Source: Corallococcus llansteffanensis (GTDB lineage Bacteria; Myxococcota; Myxococcia; Myxococcales; Myxococcaceae). From it: a stretch of 50,949 bases of DNA. Each line of letters begins with the position of its first letter. Position 1 is the first letter of the stretch. Both the position numbers and the translations under genes were made by a program. Below are positions 11,101 to 15,893 of this stretch, piece after piece. Below the pieces are notes generated by a model. That model was given only the letters and a program-made list of their open reading frames with translations. It was not told the origin of the DNA and ran no database searches. The stretch is taken from assembly GCF_003612055.1 (NCBI RefSeq), contig NZ_RAWB01000007.1, positions 1 through 50,949 on the forward strand. Reading direction: 5' to 3'.

Positions 11101-11788
11101 CCAGCACGGCGTGTGGATCCAACCGCTGGCGCCAGTACGACAGCTGCGCTTCGAGCGCGTCCCCCTGCGACCCCTGCCGCTGCCAGGCGGCATAGTCCGC
11201 GTACTGCAAGGGCAGTGGCGCCAGGGACGACGGCCGGCCAGACGCGAAGGCCTGGTACAGCTCCGCCACCTCGCGGACCAGCACCCCCATGGACCAGCCG
11301 TCGGACACGATGTGGTGGACGGTCACGAACAGCAGGTGCTCGTCCTCGGAGAGCCGGTAGCGCACCGCGCGGAGCAGGGGGCCCCGCTCCAGGTCGAACG
11401 GAACGCGGACGTCTTCCCGCAGTCGGCGCCAGGCCTCGGGTTCACGCTGGGGCTCAGGCAGGCTCCCCAGGTTCACTTCCGGTACGGACAGCTCGAGGTC
11501 CGAAGCGATCTGCTGGAGCGGCCGGCCCTCCGCTTCCGGGAAGGTGGTGCGCAGGGCGTCGTGGCGGTCCACGACGGCCTGGAAGGCCCGGGAGAGCGCC
11601 ACGGGGTCGAGCTGCCCGGAGAGGCGCACCGCGACGGCCATGTGGAGCGCGGCGTTGCCGGGCGACAGCCGCTCCTGGAGCCACATCCGTTCCTGCCCGG
11701 AGGATGCGGCCACGCGTGGAGACGGACGGGTCTTCCCACGCAGCAGTTCGGCCAGCCGCGAGCGCTTCTCATCAAAGGGGAGGGTCAT
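1..11788 (-). CDS. Non-ribosomal peptide synthetase, 5' part (C-A-T, C-A-T, C-A-T, C-A...)
   Basis: Multimodular cytoplasmic enzyme that builds a peptide on carrier-protein thiols; at least 3,929 residues are in the window and the C-terminus lies outside it. Order: C1-A1-T1-C2-A2-T2-C3-A3-T3-C4-A4(partial). All four condensation domains carry HHIVSDGWS. The three complete A domains have FTSGSTGRPKG and end in an NGKVDR/SGKVDR motif. The three carrier domains share LGGHSL or VGGHSL with the pantetheine serine. No epimerase, methyltransferase, ketosynthase or thioesterase is visible, so release and any late tailoring lie to the left. The protein begins directly with a C domain (SSGQERMWLQ near residue 28), so it either extends a chain from another protein or uses C1 as a starter (acyl-accepting) domain; this cannot be decided from motifs. 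Start at 11788 is the first ATG before C1; no strong Shine-Dalgarno is seen and no in-frame start is nearby upstream. Product unknown. Confidence 0.96.
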   Translation of the reverse strand, partial: MTLPFDEKRSRLAELLRGKTRPSPRVAASSGQERMWLQERLSPGNAALHMAVAVRLSGQLDPVALSRAFQAVVDRHDALRTTFPEAEGRPLQQIASDLELSVPEVNLGSLPEPQREPEAWRRLREDVRVPFDLERGPLLRAVRYRLSEDEHLLFVTVHHIVSDGWSMGVLVREVAELYQAFASGRPSSLAPLPLQYADYAAWQRQGSQGDALEAQLSYWRQRLDPHAVLELPSDRTRPAHLDVQGARHSIVLPPALTQALKELGLREGRTLFSVLLAAFNVLLQRYSGQDDLAVGTPVAGRSRSELEGLIGLFVNTLVLRSDLSGDPSFRQLLAQVHDSALGAFAHQDVPFEKLVEVLQPSRRLNVSPLFQVMFVLQNAPLSLTPLPGLRMDTQPVDVGAARFDLTLVASEEARGLRLTAEYRTALFDESTIARMLGHLRSLLQAVVLDAGQRVSALPLMGEAEQRQVLLDWNDTHADFPREATLPELLQAQVERTPDAVALVFEDRTLTYRELDARANQLAHALIARGVGPEVRVGLLLERSLELVVALLATLKAGGAYVPFDPAYPAQRLTWMLEDARPAVLLAQEHLLSRLPAQEAPVLCLDTQWEDVALQPRHAPPPRATHDSLAYVIFTSGSTGRPKGAMNAHGAVVNRLLWMQQAYDLRPQDAVLQKTPFSFDVSVWEFFWPLMTGARLVLARPGGHQDPAYLARLISDAGITTLHFVPSMLQVFLEEPGLEACTSLRRVVCSGEALPLELAERCLRLLPGARLHNLYGPTEAAVDVTGYECVRGESRRSVPIGRPVANTRIRLLDAHLRPVPVGVPGELFIGGVQVGRGYLGRAELTAERFIPDGFSDTPGARLYRTGDVARWLPDGVIEYLGRADFQVKVRGLRIELGEIEATLEQHPAVQQAVVVAREDAAGDKRLVAYVACRGGAEAVDVRALRSRLHEKLPEYMVPSAFVLLDVLPLTPSGKVDRKALPAPEAQASTAGYVIPSTPTEEKLAALWAQVLHVPRVGATDHFFELGGHSLLATQLVSRVRAAFGVELALRTIFEAPTLEGLARHLDAASTVEPAPALPPLVPVPRLDAPPLSFAQQRLWLIDQLEPGTATYNMPVALRLSGALDVESLRRGLEALVHRHEALRTTFRDAPEGPVQVIAPPSVLTLDLTDLRALPPEERQAESRRRATAEALRPFALTTGPLLRAALLVLEEQEHVLLLTVHHIVSDGWSLGVLVREVAELYQAFASGRPSSLAPLPLQYADYAAWQRQGSQGDALEAQLSYWRQRLDPHAVLELPSDRPRQAMPDGRGARYELLLPLPLVQRLKLMSLREGRTLFSVLLAAFNVLLQRYSGQDDLAVGTPIAGRSRSELEGLIGLFVNTLVLRSDLSGDPSFRQLLGQVHDSALSAFAHQDVPFEKLVEVLQPSRWLNVSPLFQVMFVLQNAPLSLVPLPGLRMDTLPLDGGVARFDLTLVASEEARGLRLTAEYRTALFDESTIARMLGHLRCLLQAVVRDVRQPLSALPLMDEAEQRQVLLDWNDTRSPFPAETSIHQRFADQARETPDAVAVVFGDDSLTYRQLDERANQLAHALIGLGVRPGTPVALGLGRSLDLIVAILGVLKAGAAYVPLEMSYPHERLALLLEDSGAPVLVTRSDWESSLPSFFGATLLLDDEAPLLARKPTHAPAVPSSADSLAYVMFTSGSTGRPKGVMVPHRGIVRLVCGASYFRFGPEHRYLQLAPTAFDGSTIEIWGALLHGAQLVLAPPHSLSLEELAAFFRRHAPTSVSLTTALFEQMALHQGETLAQVSQLIVGGDAMPAERARQHLARLAPGSVLINGYGPTENTTVSTTHVMHPAASVGHAVPIGKPIGQSTVYVLDAALRPVPVGVAGELFVGGAGLAWGYLRRPDLTAERFVPSAFSSTPGERLYRTGDKARWRADGTLEFLGRTDFQVKLRGFRIEPGEIESALLRLSGVSEARVLLREDVPGDKRLVAYVALPSGSGGPTLDAAELRTHLQQQLPGHMVPSAFVVLEALPLTPNGKVDREALPVPTTATLERGRYVPPTTPTEQKLAALWTEVLRVQRIGAEDDFFEVGGHSLLATQLVSRVLAAFGVELPLRSVFEAPTLAALARRIDEAGPRASLPEGPPLTPVPRTEDLPLSFAQQRLWLIDQLDPGSLAYNIPTALRMQGAVDVAALEQAFRALIERHEPLRTTFAPRQPEPVQVIHATVDFSLPVVDLSARGEAAPEEARRLASAEALCPFDLERGPLLRVQLLRLAPTEHVLLLTMHHIVSDGWSMGVLVRELVASYEALREGRSPHEAPLPVQYADYAAWQRSWLQGEVLEAQLGYWKQQLSGAPALLELPTDKPRPAVQSQRGASLPVHLPPALSEALSDFCQREGVTPFMALLAAFQVLLSRYSGQEDVSVGSPIAGRIRGETEGLIGLFINTLVLRSHVAPDASFRQLLQQVRDTTLAAYEHQHLPFEKLVEELQPQRSLSHSPLFQVMLVLQNAPAAALSLQGLSFQPLEQDSESTKSDLTLSLTQTPEGLTGTLGYRTDLFEPSTVARMVEHLGILLEAALASPERLVSELPLLTNAERKLLLEDFVSTDSPLPQPRSVHSLFEQRVAFHPDAPAVACDGQVLTYGELDARANQLAWHLRSLGVGTDSCVALCLERSVETVVSLLGVWKAGGAYVPLDPNQPALRLQSLVQEVAAPVVVTVARHASAFASSSAHVVRLDVDASLLSRLRTDAPPGEALADSLAYVLFTSGSTGRPKGVAVAHSQLSSYVASVTQRLGLEACSSFALVSTFVADLGNTVLFPALTTGGLLHVLSQECASSPAALADYFARHPIDCMKVVPSHLAALLTAPEPRHVLPRKRLVLGGESSTWALLQTVHALAPDCEVHNHYGPTETTVGVLAGRVQLPASHSASTSVPLGWPLAHSRLYVLDASLRPTPLGVPGELFVGGAQVTRGYLARPDLTAERYVPDLYSPAPGARMYRTGDRVRWLPDGRMEFLGRTDFQVKVRGFRVEPGEVATVLRSLPFVHEAVVVARQDSPGDARLVAYVVAANGQAKLDLPALRASLQQRLPEYMAPSAFVVLEALPLTPNGKVDRKALPVPDATSSSTGYVAPSTPTEELLASLWAEVLRLPRVGATDHFFELGGHSLLATQLVARVRATFDVELPLRSVFEAPSLTGLARRIDDARARASGLQAPPLVAIPRTGELPLSFAQQRLWFLDQLQPGSATYNMPYALRLEGAADVSALEHAFRELIRRHESLRTTFHARAGEPVQRLHSTVDFFLNRVDLGHLTEDARQVEAQRLAAAEALHPFDLTRGPLLRASLLKLTEHQHVLLVTLHHIVSDGWSRGVLVREVATLYSAFVQDRPSPLAELPLQYADYAVWQRAWLQGEALEAQLGYWKQQLSGAPALLELPTDKPRPAVQSQRGASLPVQLPPALSAALTDFCRREGVTPFMALLAAFQVLLSRYSGQEDVSVGSPIAGRTRAETEGLIGFFVNTLVLRSNVQPRASFRQLLQQVRDTTLAAYEHQHLPFEKLVEELQPQRSLSHSPLFQVMLVLQNMPATELSLSGLSFRPLDQDFESTKFDLRLSLTQTPEGLTGALGYRTDLFEQSTVARMVEHLRILLEAALASPERLVSELPLLTNAERKLLLEDFVSTEAPRRQPLAVHSLFEQRAALNPHSPAVACDGQVLTYGELDARANQLAWHLRSLGVGTDSCVALCLERSVETVVALLGVWKAGGAYVPLDPNQPALRLQSLVQEVAAPVVVTVARHASAFASSCAHIVRLDEDASLLPRLRTDAPPGEALADSLAYVLFTSGSTGRPKGVAVAHSQLSSYVASVTQRLGLEACSSFALVSTFVADLGNTVLFPALTTGGLLHVLSQECASSPAAFADYFARHPIDCMKVVPSHLAALLTAPEP
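2220..5350 (-). other. NRPS module 3 (C-A-T), predicted aspartate
   Basis: C3 spans about 5345-4010, A3 about 3990-2475 and T3 about 2440-2230. The specificity residues read D235 L236 T239 K278 V299 G301 H322 V330 G331 K517 (DLTKVGHVGK), one conservative change from the established Asp code DLTKVGHIGK. The A4 region is VADLGNT, the form usual for the Asp/Asn group, and H322 favours Asp over Asn (Asn has E322 in DLTKLGEVGK). The C domain and N-terminal half of A3 are nearly identical at DNA level to the corresponding part of module 4. Confidence 0.86.
3199..4866. repeat. Duplicated NRPS segment, copy in module 3
   Basis: This is the partner of 1-1668, at an offset of 3198 bp. The constant offset shows that no indel changes the overall spacing, so whole modules were duplicated in tandem or homogenised by gene conversion. 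Confidence 0.88.
5420..8540 (-). other. NRPS module 2 (C-A-T), predicted aliphatic residue, Val-like
   Basis: C2 spans about 8525-7240, A2 about 7205-5665 and T2 about 5630-5420. The specificity residues read D235 G236 I239 L278 I299 G301 G322 T330 V331 K517 (DGILIGGTVK). This shares six of ten positions with the valine code DAFWIGGTFK, including the I-G-G-T core, but is not an exact match to a code I know. A small branched aliphatic residue is the best guess; alanine or isoleucine are possible. The A4 region is FDGSTIEIW rather than the FDxSVWE of module 1, so A2 belongs to a different A-domain lineage from A1 and A3. Confidence 0.6.
7181..8110. repeat. Duplicated NRPS segment, copy in C2
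   Basis: It matches 10367-11296 at a constant offset of 3186 bp, checked at four places (7181/10367, 7623/10809, 7735/10921, 7929/11115). A divergent patch of roughly 100 bp near 7820-7905 is flanked on both sides by near-identical DNA. Confidence 0.86.
8600..11788 (-). other. NRPS module 1 (C-A-T), predicted serine
   Basis: C1 occupies about 11710-10390 (HHIVSDGWS near 11300-11320), A1 about 10380-8850 and T1 about 8815-8600 (Ser codon of GGHSL at 8705-8707). Residues at the ten GrsA-numbered specificity positions read D235 V236 W239 H278 V299 S301 L322 V330 D331 K517, i.e. DVWHVSLVDK. This differs only conservatively from known serine codes such as DVWHLSLIDK, so serine is a strong prediction. 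The alignment was made by eye using A4 (FDVSVWE) and A5 (LYGPTEAAVD). Confidence 0.87.
10367..11296. repeat. Duplicated NRPS segment, copy in C1
   Basis: This is the partner of 7181-8110, at an offset of 3186 bp. It covers most of condensation domain 1; the equivalent divergent patch lies near 11006-11091. Confidence 0.86.
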
Positions 11789-12117
11789 GTTGGCGCCAGC
11801 TCTTTCGTGTCGCGCGGACGGGGCCGACTCCTCCTGCGGAGCGGCGTCTTCCTGAAGTGCGCGACGACGTGAACTGGAGTCAGCTATGTCATCGAATTGA
11901 TACCTTGTCCAAACCGTGAGCCCTCGCCAGGGGCTCAAGGGAGAGCCAGGAGCGCCCTTGTGCGGGGAGAACGGGTGTGTTCACGGGCCGGGCGGTCCGT
12001 CCTGCCCCACCCGCTGACGCCCCGGGGCTGGCAATGATTGCTTCACGCGGTGTCTCGCCAAGGTTGGGTTGTCTGTGATTGCGAGTGCGGGTGGCCGCCG
12101 GGCCCCGGGAGCCGGAT
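11789..12117. other. Gene-free stretch upstream of the NRPS
   Basis: About 330 bp with no convincing gene. It must hold the NRPS promoter. The most AT-rich part is 11880-11915, where the minus strand has TTGGAC followed by AT-rich sequence, but no good -10 hexamer at 16-18 nt spacing. A short inverted repeat (GAGCCC, 7-nt loop, GGGCTC) lies at 11918-11936 with no U-tract on either strand. The rest shows nothing I can name. Confidence 0.5.
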
Positions 12118-12603
12118 TCAGACGGGGCGCCGCCAGAGCTCGCGCAGGTCCTCGGGCAGCTGGCCCATCACGTCCTCGGCTTCGCCCTCGCTCACCTGGG
12201 TGCGCAGGAGCGCGAACACGGTGCGCACGATGGGTTCGGCGTCCGCGCTCGAGTCGAGCCCCAGGTCCTGTGACACCATCTCCAGGAAGCCGTGGCGGTC
12301 GAGCTTCAGGGGAGGCCCGCTGCTTTCGTGGCGCTCGCAGCGCCAGAGCATCTCCTGCAGCCGCTGCGGCAACTGGTCCGCGAGCTGCTCGGCCTCCCCT
12401 CCGAGAAGCCGCTGCTCGAGCGCGCAGAGCACCGCGCTCGCGGCGCGCTCGGCCTCGTCGTTCGTCATCGTTCCGGCGGTGGCCAACTCGTGCAGGAAGG
12501 TCCGGTAGGACTGGGTGCGGCGGGCCTCGCGCCGCCGCAGCGCTCGCTCCCCTTGCTGCGGAAGGGCGCGGTCGGCCTGTGGGGGTGGGGTGTCCTGGGC
12601 CAT
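12118..12603 (-). CDS. DUF2267-domain protein
   Basis: 161-residue soluble protein. Residues from about 45 onward hold the pattern of DUF2267, with two helical halves each containing a GEAExxADQLP-like or GEAEDVMGQLP segment followed by a Leu-rich helix. The first 35 residues are charged and probably disordered. DUF2267 proteins are small helical proteins of unknown function, often found near stress or envelope genes. The start at 12603 has AAGGAGG seven bases upstream; an open frame continues further upstream, but its residues look like non-coding translation. It lies 80 bp downstream of the LysR gene on the same strand, so co-transcription is possible, and 330 bp before the NRPS. No functional link to the NRPS is evident. 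Confidence 0.85.
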   Translation of the reverse strand: MAQDTPPPQADRALPQQGERALRRREARRTQSYRTFLHELATAGTMTNDEAERAASAVLCALEQRLLGGEAEQLADQLPQRLQEMLWRCERHESSGPPLKLDRHGFLEMVSQDLGLDSSADAEPIVRTVFALLRTQVSEGEAEDVMGQLPEDLRELWRRPV

Positions 12604-12683
12604 GGAAGGGCCTCCTTGATGCCAAGGTGGACACGGTCCGGGCCAGGGACAGGGCTCGGACGGCGGCGCACCCCCGGCTGCGT

Positions 12684-13640
12684 TCACACCGGCAGGGCGA
12701 CAGCCCGCCCTCCAGCTGGCCGCGGCGCCTCGCCCCCGCCCTCCAGGAGCCAGTGGCGGACGGCGAGGAAGCGCGCGGTGGGCGCGGCCGCCCGGCGCCA
12801 CGCCACCCAGAGCGTTCCCCGGGGGCGCCTCGCGGAGCGGCGGGCCGACTCGGGCGTGAGCGTCACGACCCGGCCCGCGCGCACCGACGGTTCCACCAGG
12901 TAGTCGGGCAGCACGGACAGGCCCACGCCGGCCTCCACCAGCGCCAGCATCTCATCCAGGTTGGCGATGCGGCACACCACCTGCGCCGGCGGGCGCTCCT
13001 TCGGACCGAAGGCCGCGCGCCACCACGGCGCCAGCATGGCCAGGTCGGCGTCGAAGGCGATGAAGCGATGCGCCCCGAAGTCGCGGGCGCCGCGCGGCGT
13101 CCCCCAGCGCTTCAGGTAGGCGGGGGAGGCCACCGCCACGAAGCCCTCCTGCGCCACCGGTCGCACCTCCAGGCCGGGGGCTTCGGGCAGCAGGCCGATG
13201 ATGCCCAGGTCCAGCTCCCCGTCCATCAGCCGCCGCACGATGCGGCTCGGCACGTCGAACCGGACGTCCAGCCGCAGCTCCGGGTGACGCGCCAGCAGGC
13301 CGGGCAGCCGGGGTCGGAACCATGAGCGGAAGAAGGGCCAGGGCCCCCCCAGCGACACCTCGCCGCGCACCGTGCGCTGGGCTTCGGACGCCTCCTCCAG
13401 CGCCGCGTCCAGGGCGGGCAGGTGCTCTCCCAACCGCGCGACCAGCGCCGCCCCCGCCGGGGTGAGCCGGGCCCGGCGTCCCACCCGTTCGAACAACGCC
13501 ACGCCCGCGTGCCGCTCCAGCGCCTTGAGCTGCTGTCCCACGGCGGAGGCGGTGATGCCCAGGCGCGCCGCCGCGGCGGCGTGCGTCCCCGCGCGACTGA
13601 CCTCCCACAGCGTCCAGAGCGCTTCGTGATTGCCAAGCAT
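12684..13640 (-). CDS. LysR-family transcriptional regulator
   Basis: 318 residues, the usual LysR length. The N-terminal winged helix-turn-helix (about residues 5-65) includes GTHAAAAARLGITASAVGQQ and LFERVGRRARLTPAG. The remainder is the periplasmic-binding-protein-like effector domain, with typical LRLDVRF and ELDLGIIG strands. It is divergent from the DJ-1/PfpI gene with about 100 bp between starts, the classic arrangement in which a LysR protein controls the neighbour and itself. A CTTC-N9-GAAG site lies directly upstream of its start. The ligand is unknown. The last 20 or so residues (rich in Pro, Arg and Ala) are an extra tail. Confidence 0.93.
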   Translation of the reverse strand: MLGNHEALWTLWEVSRAGTHAAAAARLGITASAVGQQLKALERHAGVALFERVGRRARLTPAGAALVARLGEHLPALDAALEEASEAQRTVRGEVSLGGPWPFFRSWFRPRLPGLLARHPELRLDVRFDVPSRIVRRLMDGELDLGIIGLLPEAPGLEVRPVAQEGFVAVASPAYLKRWGTPRGARDFGAHRFIAFDADLAMLAPWWRAAFGPKERPPAQVVCRIANLDEMLALVEAGVGLSVLPDYLVEPSVRAGRVVTLTPESARRSARRPRGTLWVAWRRAAAPTARFLAVRHWLLEGGGEAPRPAGGRAVALPV

Positions 13641-13642
13641 GG

Positions 13643-13659
13643 CTTCACCTTATGCGAAG
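13643..13659. promoter_or_regulatory. Candidate LysR box (CTTC-N9-GAAG)
   Basis: An interrupted palindrome in the divergent LysR/DJ-1 intergenic region, directly upstream of the LysR ATG. It contains the T-N11-A core expected of LysR binding sites. Assignment rests on symmetry and position only. Confidence 0.4.
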
Positions 13660-13743
13660 ACCCTCTCGGTTTTCTGGGCCCTGCTCCGGGCGTACTCATG
13701 GGCCCATCGCCTCCGTCCGTGGGGGCCATGAAGGAGTCACGCC

Positions 13744-14436
13744 ATGAAGGTCCTGACCGCCGTGAAGATCCTGCTGATTGTCACCAGCCACTCGCAGTTC
13801 GGAACGACCGGGGAGCGCACGGGCTTCTGGCTGGAGGAGCTCGCCGCGCCCTACGAGGCGTTCACCCAGGCCGGAGCGCAGGTGGACATCGCGTCGCCCC
13901 TGGGCGGCAAGGCGCCCGCGGATCCGCGCAGCGAGAAGGAACCGAGCGCGGAGACGAAGGCCTTCCTCGCCGACGCGCAGGCCACGAAGAAGCTGGCGAA
14001 CACGCTCAAGCTGTCCGACGTGAAGGACACCTACGACGCGTACTTCGTGGTGGGCGGGCACGGCGTGATGTGGGACCTGGCGACGCACACGCCCCTGCAC
14101 CAGCTGCTGTCGGCCGGCTACGCGCGGGGCTCGGTGGTCGCGGCGGTCTGCCATGGACCGGCGGCGCTGGTGGGCGTGAAGGGGCCGGACGGCAAGCCGC
14201 TCGTGGCCGGCAAGCGCCTGGCGGCCTTCAGCAACGCCGAGGAGAAGGCGGCGAAGTTCGACACCGTCGTTCCCTTCGCGCTGGAGACCCGGCTGCGCGA
14301 GCTCGGCGCCCGCTACGAGTTCGGCCCGCTGTGGGGCAGCTTCACGGTGCGCGACGGGCGGCTCGTCACGGGCCAGAACCCGGCGTCGTCCGCCGCCACC
14401 GCGCGCGAAGTGCTCACGGCCCTGCGCGAGAAGTAG
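13744..14436 (+). CDS. DJ-1/PfpI-family protein (class I glutamine amidotransferase-like)
   Basis: 230-residue cytoplasmic protein. The nucleophile elbow AAVCHGPAAL places the catalytic cysteine at residue 136, followed by the conserved His; an acidic residue that would pair with it is in GERTGFWLEEL near residue 25. GGHGVMWDL matches the oxyanion loop of the Hsp31/glyoxalase III-like subgroup. Family members are cofactor-free glyoxalases, deglycases or chaperones for damaged proteins; which applies here cannot be told. Start 13744 has AAGGAG upstream. It is divergent from the LysR gene, which probably regulates it. Confidence 0.92.
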   Translation: MKVLTAVKILLIVTSHSQFGTTGERTGFWLEELAAPYEAFTQAGAQVDIASPLGGKAPADPRSEKEPSAETKAFLADAQATKKLANTLKLSDVKDTYDAYFVVGGHGVMWDLATHTPLHQLLSAGYARGSVVAAVCHGPAALVGVKGPDGKPLVAGKRLAAFSNAEEKAAKFDTVVPFALETRLRELGARYEFGPLWGSFTVRDGRLVTGQNPASSAATAREVLTALREK

Positions 14437-14636
14437 GGCGAGCAGATCCCTGCCTCGGAAGTCGGTGCTGAACACTCCGTCTGTCCGAACCTCCACGTCA
14501 CGTCGCGGGGGCTCGGACGCTGGGGGCATGCAAGCGTCCTGTCCTGGAAGCGCGTCTGTTCCCTGGGGGGCATTGGGACGGCCCCCGAGCGCACCTACCC
14601 TTCCACGGCACCCTGAACCGACCAGAGGCCGCCTCG

Positions 14637-15872
14637 ATGTCGAACACCCGCAGCCCATGCCCCTCTCGCTTCGCCAGGCCCCCGGTCCTGCTGCTCGCGC
14701 TGTTGCTGTGCGCCGCATGTGAGACCGTGGGAAGAATCGAGGAGGCCCCCGGTGAGCGGGTCCTTCCAGGGGAGCCTTCGCCGGACGTGGAGCCGCCTCC
14801 TTCACCCACGCCCCCACCGCCGGTGCCTCCAGCCCCCGCGGGGCTTCGCACCGTCGGGGCCTGGGAGCGGCTGTTCCTGTCGGAATGGGGGCGTGAGCAC
14901 GCCCGGGACTTCCTGCCCTGGAGCAACTCGCGCGACAGCTGGGACTTCTACAACCTGGCCTACGGCATCGACGCCAACACCGCGATGTACCGGGCCACCA
15001 GGAGGACGCCGTACCTCGACCGGGCCCTGCTCTACGTCAACAACCTGGTGGCCAGCGCCAGGCCCTCCTCGGCGCTTTCCCAGAGCCAGTTCAAGGACGG
15101 GTACCTGGGCTGGCCCTCGAGGCTCTCGGAGCCACCGGGACAGGAGGTGCCGCTGTATGAGAGCTATTGCTGGCGCTACGTGACACGGATGCTGCGCGTC
15201 ATCCGCGAGACGCCCGAGCTCTACACCTCCGACGTCTACCGCTCGCAGTACGAGCGGCTGCTGGCGTTCACGGAGAAGAACCTCTTCGAGAAGTGGTTCC
15301 TGCGCGGGTCGAACGAGTACCTCTATCGCAACCGCACGCACATGGCCGCGCACTGGGCCTTCATCGCCATGGACCTGTCGAAGATGACCACGGACCCCCT
15401 GCGCAAGGCCCTCTACATGGAGGTCTTCAACAACATCAACCAGGGCCTGCCGAACTTCCCGTCGTCCCTGCGCGCGCAGCTGGAGCTCAACCCCGACCAC
15501 CCGAAGGCCTACTTCTGGAGCGAGAAGTGGGGCTCGTACTCCCAGCCCGGTCAGGACGTGGCGCACGCGAACGGCGTGCTGGCCTTCATCGTCGAGGCGC
15601 ACGCCGCGGACATGATGTGGACGGACAATGACATCCGCCGGTTCATCGTGACGCTCGACACCATCATCTGGCCCGCGGCCAAGAGCTATGCGGAGTACGT
15701 GGATGGCTCGGGAGCCGGAGACGGCTGGTTCAATGACGGGCTGATGAAGCTCGGCCGCTACGACATCAGCCTCCAGCGCCGCCTGGAGGCGCACACCGTG
15801 GGGCGCAACAGCCAGTTCTTCGCCAACGGCGCGCTCAACGTGCGGCTGCTGTCCGAGCAGGCCACGCAGTAG
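14637..15872 (+). CDS. Probable lipoprotein with alpha/alpha-toroid-like domain, function unknown
   Basis: 411 residues. The N-terminus has a basic segment, a hydrophobic stretch and a lipoprotein-like cysteine (LLLCAAC, atypical Cys at -3), then a Pro-rich linker (about residues 40-68) that would hold the body away from the membrane. The body is rich in Trp, Tyr and helix-forming repeats (SWDFYNLAYG, LYESYCWRYVTRML, HMAAHWAFIAMDL, DVAHANGVLAFIVEAH), the look of an alpha/alpha-barrel such as carbohydrate-active lyases or six-hairpin glycosidases. I do not recognise the exact family and no catalytic residues can be assigned. An SD-like AGAGG lies about 10 bases before the ATG. It stands alone, with about 200 bp of featureless DNA upstream; YihY begins 21 bp after its stop. 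Confidence 0.8.
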   Translation: MSNTRSPCPSRFARPPVLLLALLLCAACETVGRIEEAPGERVLPGEPSPDVEPPPSPTPPPPVPPAPAGLRTVGAWERLFLSEWGREHARDFLPWSNSRDSWDFYNLAYGIDANTAMYRATRRTPYLDRALLYVNNLVASARPSSALSQSQFKDGYLGWPSRLSEPPGQEVPLYESYCWRYVTRMLRVIRETPELYTSDVYRSQYERLLAFTEKNLFEKWFLRGSNEYLYRNRTHMAAHWAFIAMDLSKMTTDPLRKALYMEVFNNINQGLPNFPSSLRAQLELNPDHPKAYFWSEKWGSYSQPGQDVAHANGVLAFIVEAHAADMMWTDNDIRRFIVTLDTIIWPAAKSYAEYVDGSGAGDGWFNDGLMKLGRYDISLQRRLEAHTVGRNSQFFANGALNVRLLSEQATQ

Positions 15873-15893
15873 GTCCCCTCCGGTGCCTGCTCG

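Noticed and set aside
11918-11936. Short hairpin upstream of the NRPS as a terminator
   Set aside because: 6-bp stem, no U-tract on either strand and no gene ending nearby on the relevant strand.
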